NCBI GenBank assembly: GCA_007922305.1 | Contig: ML677386.1 | Coordinates: 13,063,830 to 13,127,829, forward strand | DNA from: Dermatemys mawii | Lineage: Eukaryota; Chordata; Testudines; Dermatemydidae | Direction: 5' to 3' | DNA length: 64,000 bases | Shown here: in pieces, positions 12,196 through 24,904 of the stretch | How the letters are laid out: each line of letters begins with the position of its first letter | How positions within the stretch are numbered: the first letter of the stretch is position 1 | Notes under the pieces: generated by a model | Databases searched by the model: none | The model's input: the letters and a program-made list of their open reading frames with translations, nothing else | What the model was told of the DNA's origin: nothing | Position numbers and translations under genes: made by a program

Positions 12196-13210
12196 TTTAG
12201 GCCTGCAACATGTCTCCACCCATATCACCTGCGTATCTATCCTCCATGAACTTATATAATTCCTTTTTGAACCCAGTTATAGTTTTGTTCTTCACAACAT
12301 CCTCTGGCAACAAGTTCCACAAGGTGACTGCATTTTTTTAAGAAGTACTCACTTCCTTTTGTTGGTTTTAAACCTGCTGCCTATTCATTTCTTTGGGTAG
12401 CCCCTGGCTGTTGGATTATGTGAAGGGGTAAACCACACTTTCTTATTCACTTTCTCCACACCATTCATGATTTCAGAGACCACTATCATATTGCTCCCTA
12501 GTCGTTTCTTTTCCAAGCTGAAAAGTCCAAGTCTTTTTCATCTCTCATAATATGGAAGCTGTTCCACACCCCAAGCATTTTCATTGCCCTTCTCTGTACT
12601 TTTTCCAATTCTATCAGATGTTTCTTAAGATGTGGCAACCAGAACTACACACAATATTCAAGATGTTAGCATATAGTGGCATGATGATATTTACTATCTT
12701 ATCATCTATGCCTTTCCTAATAGTTCCTACTATTCTGTTAACTTCTATGACTGCCACTTCACACTGAGCTCATATTTTCAGAGAACTATCCACATAGATT
12801 TCAAGATTTCTTCCTTGAGTGGTGACAGCTAATTTAGACTCCATCACTGTGAATGTATAACTGGGATTATGTTTTCCAATGTGCATTACTTTGCATTTAT
12901 CAACACTGAATTTTATCTGCCATTGTGTTGCCCAGTCACCCAGTTTTTGGAGATCCCTTTGTAACTTTTTGCAGTCGGCTTTGGACTTAATTATCTTGAG
13001 TAATTTTGTATCAGCTGAAATTTTTGCCACCTCATTGTTCACCCCCTTTTTCAGATCATTTATGGATCTATTGAACAGCAGAAGTCCCAGTACAGATCCT
13101 TGGGGGACCCCGCTATTTCCCTCTCTCTACTGTGAAAAATGATCATTTATTTATTTTCTTTCATGTCTTTTAATTAGTTACCGATTCATAAGAAGATCTT
13201 CCCTTCTATC
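12196..13210 (-). mobile_element. CR1-type LINE ORF2, RT C-terminal half (3' piece)
   Basis: On the minus strand a clear RT segment is visible: NEVAKISADTKLLK, where CR1 RTs usually have FADDTKL, then SKADCKKLQRDLQKLGDWATQWQ and KFSVDKCKVMHIGK. The C-terminal part follows down to a LEDRYAGDMGG-like end at about 12200. Stops and shifts are frequent. The missing upstream half continues at 14002-14460, beyond a solo LTR inserted at 13211-13215. Confidence 0.85.
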
Positions 13211-13215
13211 CCATG
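13211..13215. repeat. 5-bp target site duplication (CCATG), left copy
   Basis: CCATG directly precedes the TG start of the solo LTR and is repeated at 14002-14006 directly after its CA end. Confidence 0.75.
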
Positions 13216-14001
13216 TGTCATAAGTGTGAAGTAGCCTAGAATTAGTGTTTACCTTTAAGGGGTTAAGCTAAAGGTAACCTGAGAGGTGGACAGCTGACCA
13301 ATGAGAAATTCCTCAAGAGACAAAGGATTTTAAGTTTCAGTTTCTCTCTGGGTCTCTCTCTGTTCACCTCGGCTATGGGGGGAACACAGCTATGTCTTTC
13401 ACTATAACTATAAGATTCTATTAAGTATTGTAGTCAGTAAGTTTACCTTCTTTTTATCACTTGGAGTGTTCTCAGTGGTGAGTGTTGGCTGGGTGCTTCT
13501 TGATATTGTAAGCTTCAGCAGAGATATCAACTGTGGGAGAAAATTGCCTTGGGGGAGAGGTTTGGTTTCTGAATCCTTTTGTTGATTATGGTAGATGCTG
13601 TTCTATTGATGGTTATAAGGGATTTATTCCTTTCTCTTTTTCTTTTATTAAAATCTTTCTTTTAAGAAGCTGACTGCTTGTTTTTCATTGTGTAAGATCC
13701 TGGTTTTGGATCGGGCACGTCTCGCAGGATCAGGCGAGGTTTGGTTTTTTTTTTCTCTCAAGCTTCCCCGGGAAGGAAGAAGTTTGGGGGGTTAGTGGAA
13801 AGGGAAAGAAGGGTCCCCAAACTACCCTAGACCTAGTTTGGGTGGTGGCAGCGTACCAGGTCCAGATACAGAAGAATTTGTGTTCTGGGGAAAAACATTT
13901 TAACCCAAGCTGGTAAAATAAGCTTGTGGGGGTTATTTCTTTTTTCGTGCGGGTCCCCACATCTGTACCCTAGAGTTCAGAGTGAGGAGGCAATCCTGAC
14001 A
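13216..14001. mobile_element. Solo LTR, 786 bp, inserted in CR1
   Basis: The element starts TGTCATAAG and ends CCTGACA, so it has TG...CA termini. It is flanked by a 5-bp duplication CCATG and interrupts an otherwise collinear CR1 ORF2. No internal retroviral genes lie between its ends. ATTAAA-like and AATAAG-like signals lie in the AT-rich middle (13640-13665), and the 3' third is G-rich. A 5-bp duplication is compatible with an ERV or gypsy-like integrase; the family is not assigned. A single LTR is the usual product of LTR-LTR recombination. Confidence 0.75.
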
Positions 14002-14460
14002 CCATGTTTGCTTACTTTGCTTAAGAGTCTTTAGTGAGGGACCCTGCCAAAGATTTTCTGAAAGCCCAAGTACACTATATCCACTGGATCACCCTTGTCC
14101 ACATGTCCAAAGAATTCTAGTAGATTAGTGAAGCATGATTTCCCTTTACAAAGGCTGTGATGGCTCTTTCTTAACATATTGTGTCCATCTACAAGTCTGA
14201 GAACTCTGTTCTTTATTAAAGTTTCAACTTCTTTGCCTGGTACTGTTAGAGTTACTGGTTTTTAATTGCCAGGATTGCCTCTGAAGCCTTTTAAAAACAT
14301 CAAAGTTACATTAGCTGTCCTCCAGTCATCTGATACAGAAGTGGATCTAAGTGTTTGGGTATATTCCACAGTTAGTAGTTCTGCAATTTCATATTTGATT
14401 TCCTTCAAGGCTAGAGGGAACAGATTAAATGCCAGGTTGCTGTTGAGTGTAAGGTTGTAA
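14002..14460 (-). mobile_element. CR1-type LINE ORF2, RT N-terminal half (5' piece)
   Basis: Minus-strand translation shows SVSDDWRTANVTLMF followed by GNPGN, the CR1 RT block usually reading PxDWxxAxVxPIFKKG..DPxNYRP. Further down the strand come a CKGKSCFTNLLEFF-type block and KGDPVDIVYLGFQK. It is collinear with 12196-13210 once the solo LTR is ignored. Confidence 0.8.
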
Positions 14461-15721
14461 ATAGGAGAGATGCTAACAAATTTCCTTACCTTGAACTCTG
14501 AAATTGATGAATAACATGAGCTCTGAAGTGTATGTAAAATGCTACCAAACCAGAACTCTGCACTCACGTGGTGACAGTGTTTTATTCTCACTTTGCAAAG
14601 GTGTAAATTATACCAGGTGTAGTCTGAAATTGGTCTTTGTTCTCATTTCAGGACTCACAATAAGTAACAACAGTTCATCTGTCAAACTTGATGGGAGATT
14701 CCATCACCAATCATCATCATCCTCAGGGCAGTGGAGAATCAGGCCCTACCTGAAAATGTACAGATAGGAGTTGAGAGAGGAGTGTGAATGAGAAAAGTGA
14801 TAACTGGATAGATTCAAAGTTAAACCAAACATCAGGATTTGTGGTGCACTATATTTTTACTATAGCATAAAACATGTCTTGTGCTTGCTAAATCACTTCA
14901 GATCTGCCAGCTGACTTCATTGTTTTCCCTGGACCCACTTTAATCTTAACAACCTGTAGTAGACAGCTTGATGCTCTTTGGGTGTTGGTTTTCATCAACT
15001 ATAGACAAACTGTTATATGTATGGAGCAAGGAACGGGACAGGAAAATGTCTTCAAACCTCGGTAAAGTTGGAATTCTGTAATTTTAGATCAAATAATCAC
15101 AGTTCTTGCATGATTTCAGACACATCCAAACTACAACCAGCAATGAGCCCCTTCTACTTCTCAATCCAAACCTAAATCAAGGATTCAAATCTGAAACATA
15201 TCAAAATTTGAATAAGTACTCATTCAGAGTTCTGCCTTGGCCCCTCCCTAGTTGCCATATTTGCATTCATATTTACTGGTTTTTGCAAAAAGAGTGAATT
15301 ATATCTCAGTAAAGAAGCAGAGAATTTATATAAAACCCCCTAAAAATTAAAAAGAACTCTTGCCAAAAACTATAGAAAAATTTTGGCCACAAATAATACA
15401 AAAACAATTGACTATCACACAGCTGAACTCCATTGTCATCCAATTTATATCACAAGTTAGCATTAAAATTCCAACCTTCAAATTCACTCCTCATCCAACA
15501 GTTCTAATTGCTCCCAGCAATTTGTAAGATTGTCTAGAAAAGGCCTTCAATACCTGTTCTATTCAGGTCTCTTTATAGGAAGAGATTGTCTATAATTTCT
15601 CGACCTCCCATGCAGGAAAGACCAAAATTAAACAAAATGATTTGTGATGCAAACCTATTAGGCAGTTCTTGCTCAATGTCCTTTAAATAGGCACCTGAAT
15701 TACATATTCTGTGAAGCATAA
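14461..15721. other. Unassigned, no gene seen
   Basis: AT-rich sequence with short open frames only. Confidence 0.35.
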
Positions 15722-15780
15722 ATTTCTAAAATGCCAGCAGATACTCGCTGGCTAGAATGAAAAATGTTTTATGGGAGGAA
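15722..15780 (+). repeat. Exact 59-bp duplicated segment, copy 1
   Basis: All 59 bases are identical to 17177-17235 in the same orientation, 1455 bp apart. The flanking bases differ immediately on both sides. The segment contains a small internal inverted pair, GCCAGC...GCTGGC. Confidence 0.9.
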
Positions 15781-17176
15781 TATGCTTCACATATATATAG
15801 CATATGGCTATATTTCAAAATTGAAATATTTTGCGTTTGGGGCATTCAGGCTTTTGAGAGGAAAAAATCTAAATTCTCCTCAAAAACCAAACATATTGTG
15901 AACACAATTGTTTAATCAAAAACCCAATTTTCTGTCAAAAATCAGTTTTGATGAAAAACTTTTGACCAGCCATATCTCTTACCTTGCCCCAGGATAATGC
16001 AAAAATCAAGAAGAAAATGCTTATTGGAGAGCAAATAGACCAAGAAAGCCATTCATGTATAATCCACACACATAGTGCCTGCGACTTGCATTTCCTATTT
16101 CATATATATCTAACCACCCCTGAATCTCAGGATAAATCTCACACAAAGATTTCGGGCTGGCTGGCTGGAGCCTTCCATGCCTCAAGGTAATTTGAAATCT
16201 TCTGCAGCATTTTGATATATTGTTCTTCAGCTAGCGACGTCTTAGCACCTAATGTTACTAATTAATCTGTTTCCTCAAGCAAAACAGAGCTCCAGTTATG
16301 ATTGGGGCCTGCAGGTAAACACACACAAAACCCCTTCTCCTATAGCCTTGTACTGCACTTGGCCCATAGACAACTCTCTGTTGTCAATGAGTCAAGCCAT
16401 TCATTCATAAATGCAAAAAATGTCTTTAATGTGAAAAATGTTCATAGATGACCATTAAAATTTCAGTATCAGCAAATAGTTGCTACAAAGCAGCATGATA
16501 CCACAGGTTCTCCCTTTACGTAGAACTGCAGCTTCTTGGATATGGCCATGAATATTCAAGTATCAGTGTTGGTAACTGTACTTACTTTTACATACATGGG
16601 AAAAGGAGAAGGGGAACATAGTCATTAGATCCCAAATATGCTAGGTTTCTGCCAGTTTAGACCAGTTGAAGGGAGCGGTTTTAATGAAAACCTGAATTGA
16701 ATGTGCTGATACAGTTTCTTTAACATAAATGAAACAGATAAATGAACATCTACTTACTATATCTTGTTCATTCCCCAGTCACAAAGACAAATGTGATAGT
16801 TGTCTTTTTGACAGCAGGATACCAAATACTAGGAGCCCATATCTAATAAAATGCAGCTGCCTCTATGATTGCAATATGAAATTCCATCATAGGAGAGAAT
16901 AATTTAAATGTGAAAGCAAAATCAGAGTGCTACTTCACTGGGAAATCAGAGATAAAATGTTTTTGCTGTAAAATATTTGCTCTAGTTTTCTCTTGCTTGA
17001 CTCCCATACATAGCCTGAGGAATGTTTCATTCACTGTGACTTTTTAAAAAAATAGTCAATGTATCACTTTAAAATCAATAGATATTTGGAGAGTTACATT
17101 CTTAATGCTGTTTTTTTAATGGAAATAAATAAGAGTTTCAATTCCTTCCTCTTGGATGTGAAGACAATAAGTTAGC
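15781..17176. other. Unassigned AT-rich sequence
   Basis: About 15800-15975 is rich in CAAAA/TTTTG units (for example CAAAAATCAGTTTTGATGAAAAACTTTTGACCAG in pieces). It resembles AT-rich stretches at 22190-22340 and 52100-52400, which may be one diverged repeat family. The rest is unassigned. Confidence 0.3.
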
Positions 17177-17235
17177 ATTTCTAAAATGCCAGCAGATACT
17201 CGCTGGCTAGAATGAAAAATGTTTTATGGGAGGAA
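17177..17235 (+). repeat. Exact 59-bp duplicated segment, copy 2
   Basis: Identical to 15722-15780. No target duplication or poly(A) flanks it. Confidence 0.9.
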
Positions 17236-18867
17236 AGGGGAAGAACAATATCATTATTATGTTCTGTAGGTTTAATGGATCTTTTCAGATGGAAGCTTAA
17301 TTCAGGCAATAGAAACAAAGTGTTTGTCATGGTGACAGTCTGTGTTGTGTCTCCCAGAGTGTATTGTCAGGGAGAGGAATTGGGAGGATTTCTGTACTCA
17401 ATTTAAAACAGGTTTTCACCAATTTTGTCACTGTTAAAGTAGCTGTCTTTCAAAAAGCACTAAGATGCCACTGAAGTGGAAACAACAGAAGTAGGATGGA
17501 ATGGTGAGTCCAGAGTCTGTTCTAAAAGTCAGTGGTATTCTGCAAAAGTAGAACAGTTTGTTACTTACAAAACTACCTGTTATGATGAAAACCCTTAAAA
17601 TAAATGCAATGATAAAACAAGAGCTTGATAGACATAAACTGGGCTACTGGAGATGTAATTCCTTCCTTCCTTCCTTCTTCACGTATTCCCTTTCACAATC
17701 ATCAAATGCTATAGCTATGGGGTTAGGCTAGGAGTAGCCCTGTGCAGCTGAGGACGGGGGTGGAAGAAGCTATGGTCCACACTTGTGAGGCTGTGCAAGA
17801 GCCACACACAGTAGTAACTTTGTGTACTGGGCAACCCAGAGGATGCTTGCTGCAAGTCCCTGCCACAGGGTCAAGAGGCTAAAGAGGGGCAAAGCCATAG
17901 TCCCAGCCAGCTCCTTGCCCCAACCCACAGAGCAGGGACAGTGCATTGGAGAGTGTAGTCTGCTCAGTTCTAATGGATGGAATGGACTGTGCATCCCCCT
18001 ACATGCAAGGAAGAAGTGGGGTAACAAGATAACTCTGTCCTGAGTACTGTGAGAACCATCACAATGCTATAGAGGGCAGTGACATAAATACCATGATACA
18101 GCCTAGAGGGCAAAACCCTGCTCACCAGGCTCTCATTTGGACACCTAAGTGGACACTTTATTGCATCTAAAATTGGACCTGTCAACACTCATTGATTAAA
18201 GCCCATTAGGTTCTTCATTACACCCAAGCTCTAAACCGAGATGGGACATCTTTCTAAAAATGTAGTCTAGCTCAGGTGGAAATTATGGGCTTGTTACAGG
18301 AATTGCTGGGTGAAAATGTATACCCTGTATATGCAGGAAGTCAGATGATCATAATGGTTTCTTCTAGTCTTACAATCTAGGGACACTATACTGTAAAGAA
18401 TATTTCTACATTGGAGGGATGGACAAGATGACCTAACAGGTCTTTGCCATCTATCAATTATATGATTCTGTAGCTTATATTACTATTCCCAGAAAGTACA
18501 GTAGGTAGCTGATGATCTTTCCAGGAATTACATTGCTTAGAGCATTAGAAACCCTGAATTGCTGGCACTGTAATGTCATTCCCAAAAGTCAGAGACAGTA
18601 TTTCTGGAAATGACATTATACTTTGACAGAGAGGAAAACATAAATTTGTGGAGGAGATGCCTGTAGTTAGATACAGACATCATGTAATAAATTACAAATG
18701 TGTCTCTAAGGCTACAACTCAGCCAGTAAAGTAATTTCTTCCTATTAAAGGTATGGAGTTGTGCAGATAATGCAGTTGGGTATTCACAAATATTCATTCT
18801 AAAACCGAGAAGCTCACTTTGTACCCCTTTTTATTTATTTGTTGCAGACATTGCTTCCAGAGAAGTA
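17236..18867. other. Unassigned; short (TTCC)n at 17659-17677
   Basis: Contains a short TTCC microsatellite and otherwise no named feature. Short open frames on both strands at 17770-18190 overlap each other and have no domain. Confidence 0.35.
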
Positions 18868-19085
18868 GAATGGTCTAGTGGTCGGGGTGCTAGCCCAGTT
18901 TCTACACACTGCTCCATCACTCATTTCCCATGTGACTTTGGGTCAGTAGAAGTTAGGAGCCTAAATACCTAGGTGGGTCTGGGCCTCTGGGCTTCAGTTC
19001 ACCATGTGTAATATGGGGATGATAGTACTTCTCTGCCTCACAGGAGTGTTGTGAAGATAAATTCAAGATTGTGAGGCTCTTGGAT
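18868..19085 (+). mobile_element. MIR-like SINE
   Basis: The tRNA-like head is visible as TGGTCTAGTGGTCGGGGTGCTAG (A-box region). CATGTGACTTTGGGTCA, TTCAGTTCACCATGTGTAATATGGGGATGATAGTACT and TTGTGAAGATAAATTC-like blocks follow. The order and orientation match MIR on the plus strand, with moderate divergence. Confidence 0.75.
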
Positions 19086-19404
19086 ATTATGACAATGGAG
19101 GCCATATAAATACCCTGGAGAGCAATACCCATGTGATGGCTAAGCACATTCTCACTGAAGCTACCAACCTCGTGTTGCTTCTGAAATTCCAGTCCCTCAG
19201 TTGGGAACTCAGAAAGGGAGCGTGAGCAGTGGCAGTAGCACTGCATTCCCTTTTGAGTTGAATCCCATCTCACTGAGGCACAAGGTGTTTTGCTGGCATG
19301 GGAAGGTATAATTTACTAGTTCTTTTGCCTTCTCATATTTAGTTCAAGTACGCCTGGAGTGCAATGTTGTGCCACTTCCAATTAATGATAAACATCCAGA
19401 TGAA

Positions 19405-19550
19405 AGCACATAAACGGGATGGGGTGCTGGAACAATTTGTATAGTGAGGGTGCTGAGAGACACTGAACCAAAATGTAAACCCTGTTTTTGATGGAAATTA
19501 CTTCAAACCAGGGAGTGTGCCCGCACTTCCAGCACTCTTAGTTCGAGCAC
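19405..19550 (+). repeat. Dispersed repeat shared with 58667-58800
   Basis: GGGTGCTGGAACAATTTGTATAGTGAGGGTGCTGAGAG continues into AACCAAAATGTAAACCCTG and TTACTTCAAACCAGGG, ending in a TTCCAGCACT block. The same blocks occur in reverse complement at 58667-58800. The inverted GTGCTGGAA/TTCCAGCAC ends suggest a MITE. Family unnamed. Confidence 0.5.
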
Positions 19551-19720
19551 CTCTGGAAGGAGTTGCTTCACTCCTCAAAAGGACATAACTAGGGACTATC
19601 ATGACAAGCAACTTTTCAAATGTTGGCAGTTTGTGCTGTAGGGAAAAGAGGCAGTGTGCCTAGTTTCTTGTTTTCTAAACAAGTAAAAAATACCCAGCAC
19701 AGTTGCAAATCACCTTACAC

Positions 19721-19878
19721 CAGTGGTGGGCAACCTGAGGCCCGTGGGCTGCAAGACAGTTTGTTTACATTGATTGTCCACAGACACGGCCCCTCACAGC
19801 TCCAAGTGGCCACGGTTTGCTGTTCCTGGCCAATGGGAGATGTGGAAAGTGGTGCAGGCCGGAGGTTGCTCACCACTG
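19721..19878. mobile_element. hAT-type MITE, 158 bp
   Basis: The left end CAGTGGTGGGCAACCT and right end AGGTTGCTCACCACTG are inverted repeats. The flanks CCTTACAC (19713-19720) and CCTGACAC (19879-19886) match at 7 of 8 bases, as expected for an aged 8-bp hAT target duplication. The inner sequence matches the longer copy at 49390-49730. Confidence 0.75.
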
Positions 19879-21057
19879 CCTGACACTCCTCACCAGAAAT
19901 GCTCCATGTGTCTTACGTGCATACCAGCTTCCATTTGGATTAGATTTGCTCTCAGCAGGGATGAGCATAGACAAGGGACTGGAACCCAGCCACAAATGCC
20001 CAGCAGAGAATTTCCCCATTGATGTGGGACACCCTGCTGGCAAATCCGCACTATAGCCAGGCCCTGTTCCTCCACACTCTCGCTGCCTGGCATAGAGGGA
20101 TAAGGGGGGATATATGGTATTAGCAGGAGATGCCACTGCAATCTTGCATTCACACAAGGTCCATTAATGACTCTCAGCTGATAGCACAATTTAAAACTGC
20201 ATGTTCTACAGAATCAGGGAGCCAGGATTGGCCGCCTGATACCCTTACCAACCTTCACACTCAGCAAAGCTTGGGCCAGGAGAGAATTAGCTCTTAGTCA
20301 GAATCATTTTAGTCAGAACCATTTCAGTCTGAACATATTAGTACCAAAAATTCTTCCCACTGGGCCCTTCAGAATCTCCCACAATGCATTGCTTCTAGGA
20401 TCTATGCCAGGATCTATGCTGGAGATACCCACAGGATATGATGACTGAACCAGTTTAGAACAACATTAATATAGCTGTGGGGCAAAGCTGCATTGGTTCA
20501 GAGCATAAATCATCATGGCTCCTCCTGGCCTACTTGTGCTTAAACAGTTTCTACCTCACCAGTTCACTTAGGAAGCGTTCTGTTCTCTAGAGTTCAAATG
20601 ATATAAATGACTGACTCCCAAGCTATCTGCCACCAATAGCAGTGAGTCTCAGTCCACTCAAGTTCCTCTGGATACTTCATTCTAATGGTTTCATTGGTCA
20701 TAGTATTATTAGAGCAGGTAATTTTAGCTTACTGAGAGGAATTTGTGGGGAGTTACTGTGGAAATATTAGGAAAAGTAACAACTTAATGAAATGTGAAGG
20801 CAGGTGACATTACTGGTTCTTGATATGCCAGGAGATATGTTTTTGATTTGTTTCACAATTTCTTTTAGTTATAACTCAGTGAGTTCTGTGTGGTAGCACA
20901 ACTGTGTGCAATGGCATTATCATTCAGCATATTTACCCTTTTGTTTTAAATTAATTCCCAAATGACTTTAACCCATTCTGAGATCGAACTGAAACAACAG
21001 CAGCAGCAGTTCTCTGCTGTATGTTTTGCATTTGCACTTTTACACATGGCTTAGTTG
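19879..21057. other. Unassigned, no gene seen
   Basis: Overlapping short open frames occur on both strands near 19770-20190, but they extend into the MITE and lack domains. No named repeat recognised. Confidence 0.35.
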
Positions 21058-21300
21058 ACAGGCCTAGGACTGGGAGTCAGGAGATCTGGACTCTGTTCCT
21101 GGCTCTGTCACTGACCAGCTCGCTGTCCCTGGGGAAGTCACTTCACCTCTCTTTCACCTCCCATCGATGTCTTTTTGGAGTATAAGCTTTTCAGAACAGA
21201 GATTGTCTTGTGCTATTTTCTGTCCATTCTCTAGCATAACAGCCTGATCATGGATGAAGCCTCTAGCTGGTACTGTAATACAGTATGTAAATATGAACAA
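21058..21300 (+). mobile_element. MIR-like SINE with 3' tail
   Basis: GACTGGGAGTCAGGAGATCTGGACTCTGTTCC, then CTGGCTCTGTCACTGAC and GGGGAAGTCACTTCACCTCT, mark a MIR-type core. The 3' part contains GTATAAGCTTTTCAGAACAGAGATTGTCTTG and a GCCTCTAG...TACTGTAATACA end. The tail is the kind seen on MIR-like CORE-SINEs in sauropsid genomes (from memory). Confidence 0.75.
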
Positions 21301-21695
21301 AAATTCAATTTTTAAGGGCCAAATCTCAACTTAGTAGGCAGCGTGTGCAGTAGGGTTACAGGCCAAGGTTCTCCACAGAAGTTCATCTCTCCACCAGGCT
21401 ACAGAACAGCAATAGAGCACACGCGGCTGTTGCTGCAACCTCAGATTGCATTCACCATTCATTTTCCCTCTGCAGAGTGAATGCACTGGACCACCAAATA
21501 TCTCAGGGTTGGGACTCTATCACCGGGACCCTCAAAGAACTCTGTGATACACAGAGGGTGCAGATCCCTGCTAGGTGATCACCAAAACCTTTCATAGAAT
21601 TATGCCAAATCCTTTCCCCACTGATTCCCTCTTTCATGATTAATTTCTGAGTAGGATTGTTTGTAAATATTTCATACAAATATAATCTACCTGTT
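21301..21695. other. Unassigned, no gene seen
   Basis: Short stretch between two MIR-like SINEs with no recognised content. Confidence 0.3.
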
Positions 21696-21900
21696 TATAT
21701 ACAGGACTGGAAGTTTTGACTTTTGTAGTGAAATCCCAGCTTGATTATTGATGGTCTGTGTGATCTTGGGCAAGTCATGCAAGCTCTTTGCATCCATTTC
21801 CCCACCTGGAAAATGCTGGTAATACTTGCCTACTTCTCGTGGGGTGGGGGGAATGCTGGTGATGTTTCTAAAGTACTTTGAGATCAACAGAGAACCATCA
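21696..21900 (+). mobile_element. MIR-like SINE, diverged
   Basis: TGTGTGATCTTGGGCAAGTCATGCAAGCTC, CATCCATTTCCCCACCTGGAAAATG and AAAGTACTTTGAGATCAACAG are MIR core and tail blocks in the correct order, split by a G-rich insertion. Confidence 0.65.
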
Positions 21901-23814
21901 CCTATCACTGTGGGTGAAATCCTGGCCCCAGTGAGATAAGTGGCAAGACTTCCACTTGGCAGTGATTGGATCAGAATTTCACCCTATGTGTATAAATATA
22001 AAATTACTACATTAAATTAGCTACGAATTTTAATTCTCCTTCTCTTTGGGTTCCTTGTGACATCTAATATACAGAATCACAGCTACCTATATCTTACACA
22101 GTATTATTTTTTACCCCATATGAAGAAACTCTAACATAGTACATTTTAAAGCTAGTCAAAACCCAGAATTTCTGTTTTGCAGGATATTGACATTTCAAAA
22201 ATATTTTCCATTCTGAAATGGAATAAAAACATTTTTTAAATTTTTTCTCACAAAACTGAAATTTAGAAAAAATCCATTTGAAGAAAGCACTTCAGAAAAA
22301 AGCATTTTTTTTGTTTTGAAACAATTTTCATTTCAAAATTTTGTTTTATGTTATGTTATTACATTACTTAGTAATAGAACAGAGTAGTCAAAATATCAAT
22401 TGCTAAGTAGCAAAGATGGAAATATCTTATCCTATTCTAGATCAGTATCTCCTGATTGTATTGTAATGAAGCTGATGCTGTTCTTTAGAAAATAAGATGA
22501 GCACTCAGAATACTATTAGAGGAGCAGCTAATTTCTATATCCATATGTTAGCTTGGAATATTAAAAACAGCTGCTCCCCTAATTAGTACACAAAGTGCTT
22601 ATCTTCCATTTGACATTACGATTTAAAAAAATCTCATCACATAATGACATGTTTTGATGTGATGCATTATGGTCTACTATTACTACATACATAATAATGT
22701 AAAAATAATAAGTGAAACAATTGTAATGTAAATTTGAGTACAATTTTTTTCCAGAACAAAATGTTTGGAAATAATGTTTCCATATTGTTTTTGTTTTTTC
22801 CACAGTTTTGTCAAAAAGCATTTTCAAGTGGAAAACTTTAGATGTAGATTTTCCAGCCAGCTACAGTTACCATCCTTTACACTAGGGAGAAAATGTTCTT
22901 CCACCTTTTTGATACTCCCTTATATCTCTGTGCCTGCCAAGCAGTTGAGCCATCAACCTGCCTACATGTTTGTTTAATGCTATAGCCCTACATTCTCTCC
23001 TGCATCTCTAAAATGAGCATTTTGGAGACTTGGGAAATACTTTACATCTTTTCCTCATTTGTTTCTCTGAATTGCAATTGTGACCCCAGGCCTAGTTTAA
23101 TAAAATAGCTCCATTCCTGTTCTCAGAAAACTGTTTTTCCTTTCCTGACTTGTTACTTTCAATAAAAGGTGGAAATGTGCTGTTTCCAAAGAAAGTGCGG
23201 GAGAGGAGGGATGGGTTTCCCCAGGAGGATTTTTGTTTGTTCATTTGTTTAGGAATTCCTAATTGTTTGCTGAACTGGTTATACTTTAGTAAAAATAAAA
23301 GAGCTCAAAGTGGGAGTGAAACCAAAACAAACTATACTAATGTGAAAGATCTTATTTAAAGATCTATAACAGAGGCACTCTGTGAGGGGGGAAGGGTTAA
23401 AGGGAATGTAATGTTAAAAATGTGTCCACACAACTCAGTTCATGAATAGTGGACGTGCGTAAACATTTCTAGTGTTCTGAAAGATTCTGTCATATTCAGT
23501 TCCATTTCCTGTGTCTCTACTGGGGAAATCTGATAACATTTTTTCCAACTGTTACTCAAATCCCATGGAAAATATAGTAAAGGCAGAAGACAGATGACAA
23601 CCCCCCTTCAGAAATGTTGTATTTACCTTGGTATTATATTTCAGTACCTATTATCCCATTCCTAGCAGACCTACAGCAAGATTCCCCAGTCCTGAGAACT
23701 GCCTCTTGGGACTAGTCAGGCATTTAAAGTTAAGCATATATATAAGTGCTTGTAAAATCAGAGACAAGATCAATAGTACCATGGTATGGACTCTTGGATG
23801 AATTTTCCTGTCCC
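21901..23814. other. Unassigned AT-rich sequence
   Basis: About 22190-22340 has AAAATTTT/GAAATTTC-type palindromic AT-rich sequence similar in style to 15800-15975 and 52100-52400. No gene seen. Confidence 0.3.
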
Positions 23815-24522
23815 CACGTGTCCCCTACCTCAACTGTAGAGTGCTTTGGGTTAAATTAGCGCTAAACCTTCGGAGAGCGCACAAGGGAAAACGCTGCAGT
23901 CTGTCCACACTGACAGCTGCAAGTGCACTGGTTTGGCCACATTTATGGCACTTGCAGCGGCATTGAGAACACTGCATTATGGGCAGCTATCCCAGTGTTC
24001 AAGTGGCTGCAATGTGCTTTTCATATAAGGGGAGTGGGTGGAGTGTGTTGTGTGGGGGAGAGAGTGGGTTTTTGAAGTGCTGAAAGTATGTCAGAATGCT
24101 ATCTTGTAAATTCAGTCTCCCCTCCTCTCCCCGCCTCTCACTCAGTAAATGTTTCCTTTTTTTGCTTTGCCCTGGGAGCAGATAAGAAGCCACTGTCTGA
24201 AATGGAGCTCTGAAAAGGCACTTCTGCATTCCTGCAGTGATTTCACAACAAAGGGAAGAGTGACAACTTGACTTAAAGGGATTATGGGGTGTTTCTGGAG
24301 GTCAATCAGAGCGCAGTAACTTAACTCCTCATTCACACTGAGGCTAAAGTGTCTCACCCAATACACAGCAGCTGTTAATCCTCTCACCGAGGTGGATTAC
24401 CAGGAGTGCTCCAGCCAGGGAGTCAGAGCACTCTACGTGCCTTGCCAGTGTGGATGGGGAGTAAGGTAAAGTACTCAGAGGCTTTATTGCTGTCTAACCT
24501 GCAAGTGTAGCCAAGCCCTTAA
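23815..24522 (-). mobile_element. Probable non-autonomous DNA transposon
   Basis: The right side ends in TGCAAGTGTAGCCAAGCCCTT, a terminal sequence common in turtle-type DNA elements (from memory). The left part carries GCGCT and CTGTCCACACTG-type blocks also seen near such ends. Inside are open frames of 76 and 81 codons without a domain. Boundaries on the left are uncertain. Confidence 0.4.
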
Positions 24523-24894
24523 GAATGACTTCCACCTAATCTTTGGGAACTAGTACTTAAATGCAATAGAACATTTTCCCACTGTCTGTGGATGTTTTAC
24601 AAGAATAGGCTTCTCCAGGTATCAGTGCATCCAGACATCTTTGTACCATTATGCCTCCTCTGTGAGGCCTCACATCCTTAGTTCCTTGGGATTGTGCAGA
24701 CATCACAAAAAAAAATCTATAAGGAAATCTTAACCTTTTATGCCAGTCACAGATCTGGTTGAGCATCTCCTCTTGGCTACTCAGTGGATTTCTGTGTGGG
24801 GAAATCCAGCTTCTGTGTCCCTGGCTGATTTAAGCCTACAGATTCTGAATGATCACCAAGCACTCTCCCAGTCTTTGGGTCCCCAGGCATGCTC
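24523..24894. other. Unassigned, no gene seen
   Basis: Short stretch without named content. Confidence 0.3.
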
Positions 24895-24904
24895 TTGGAG
24901 TACA

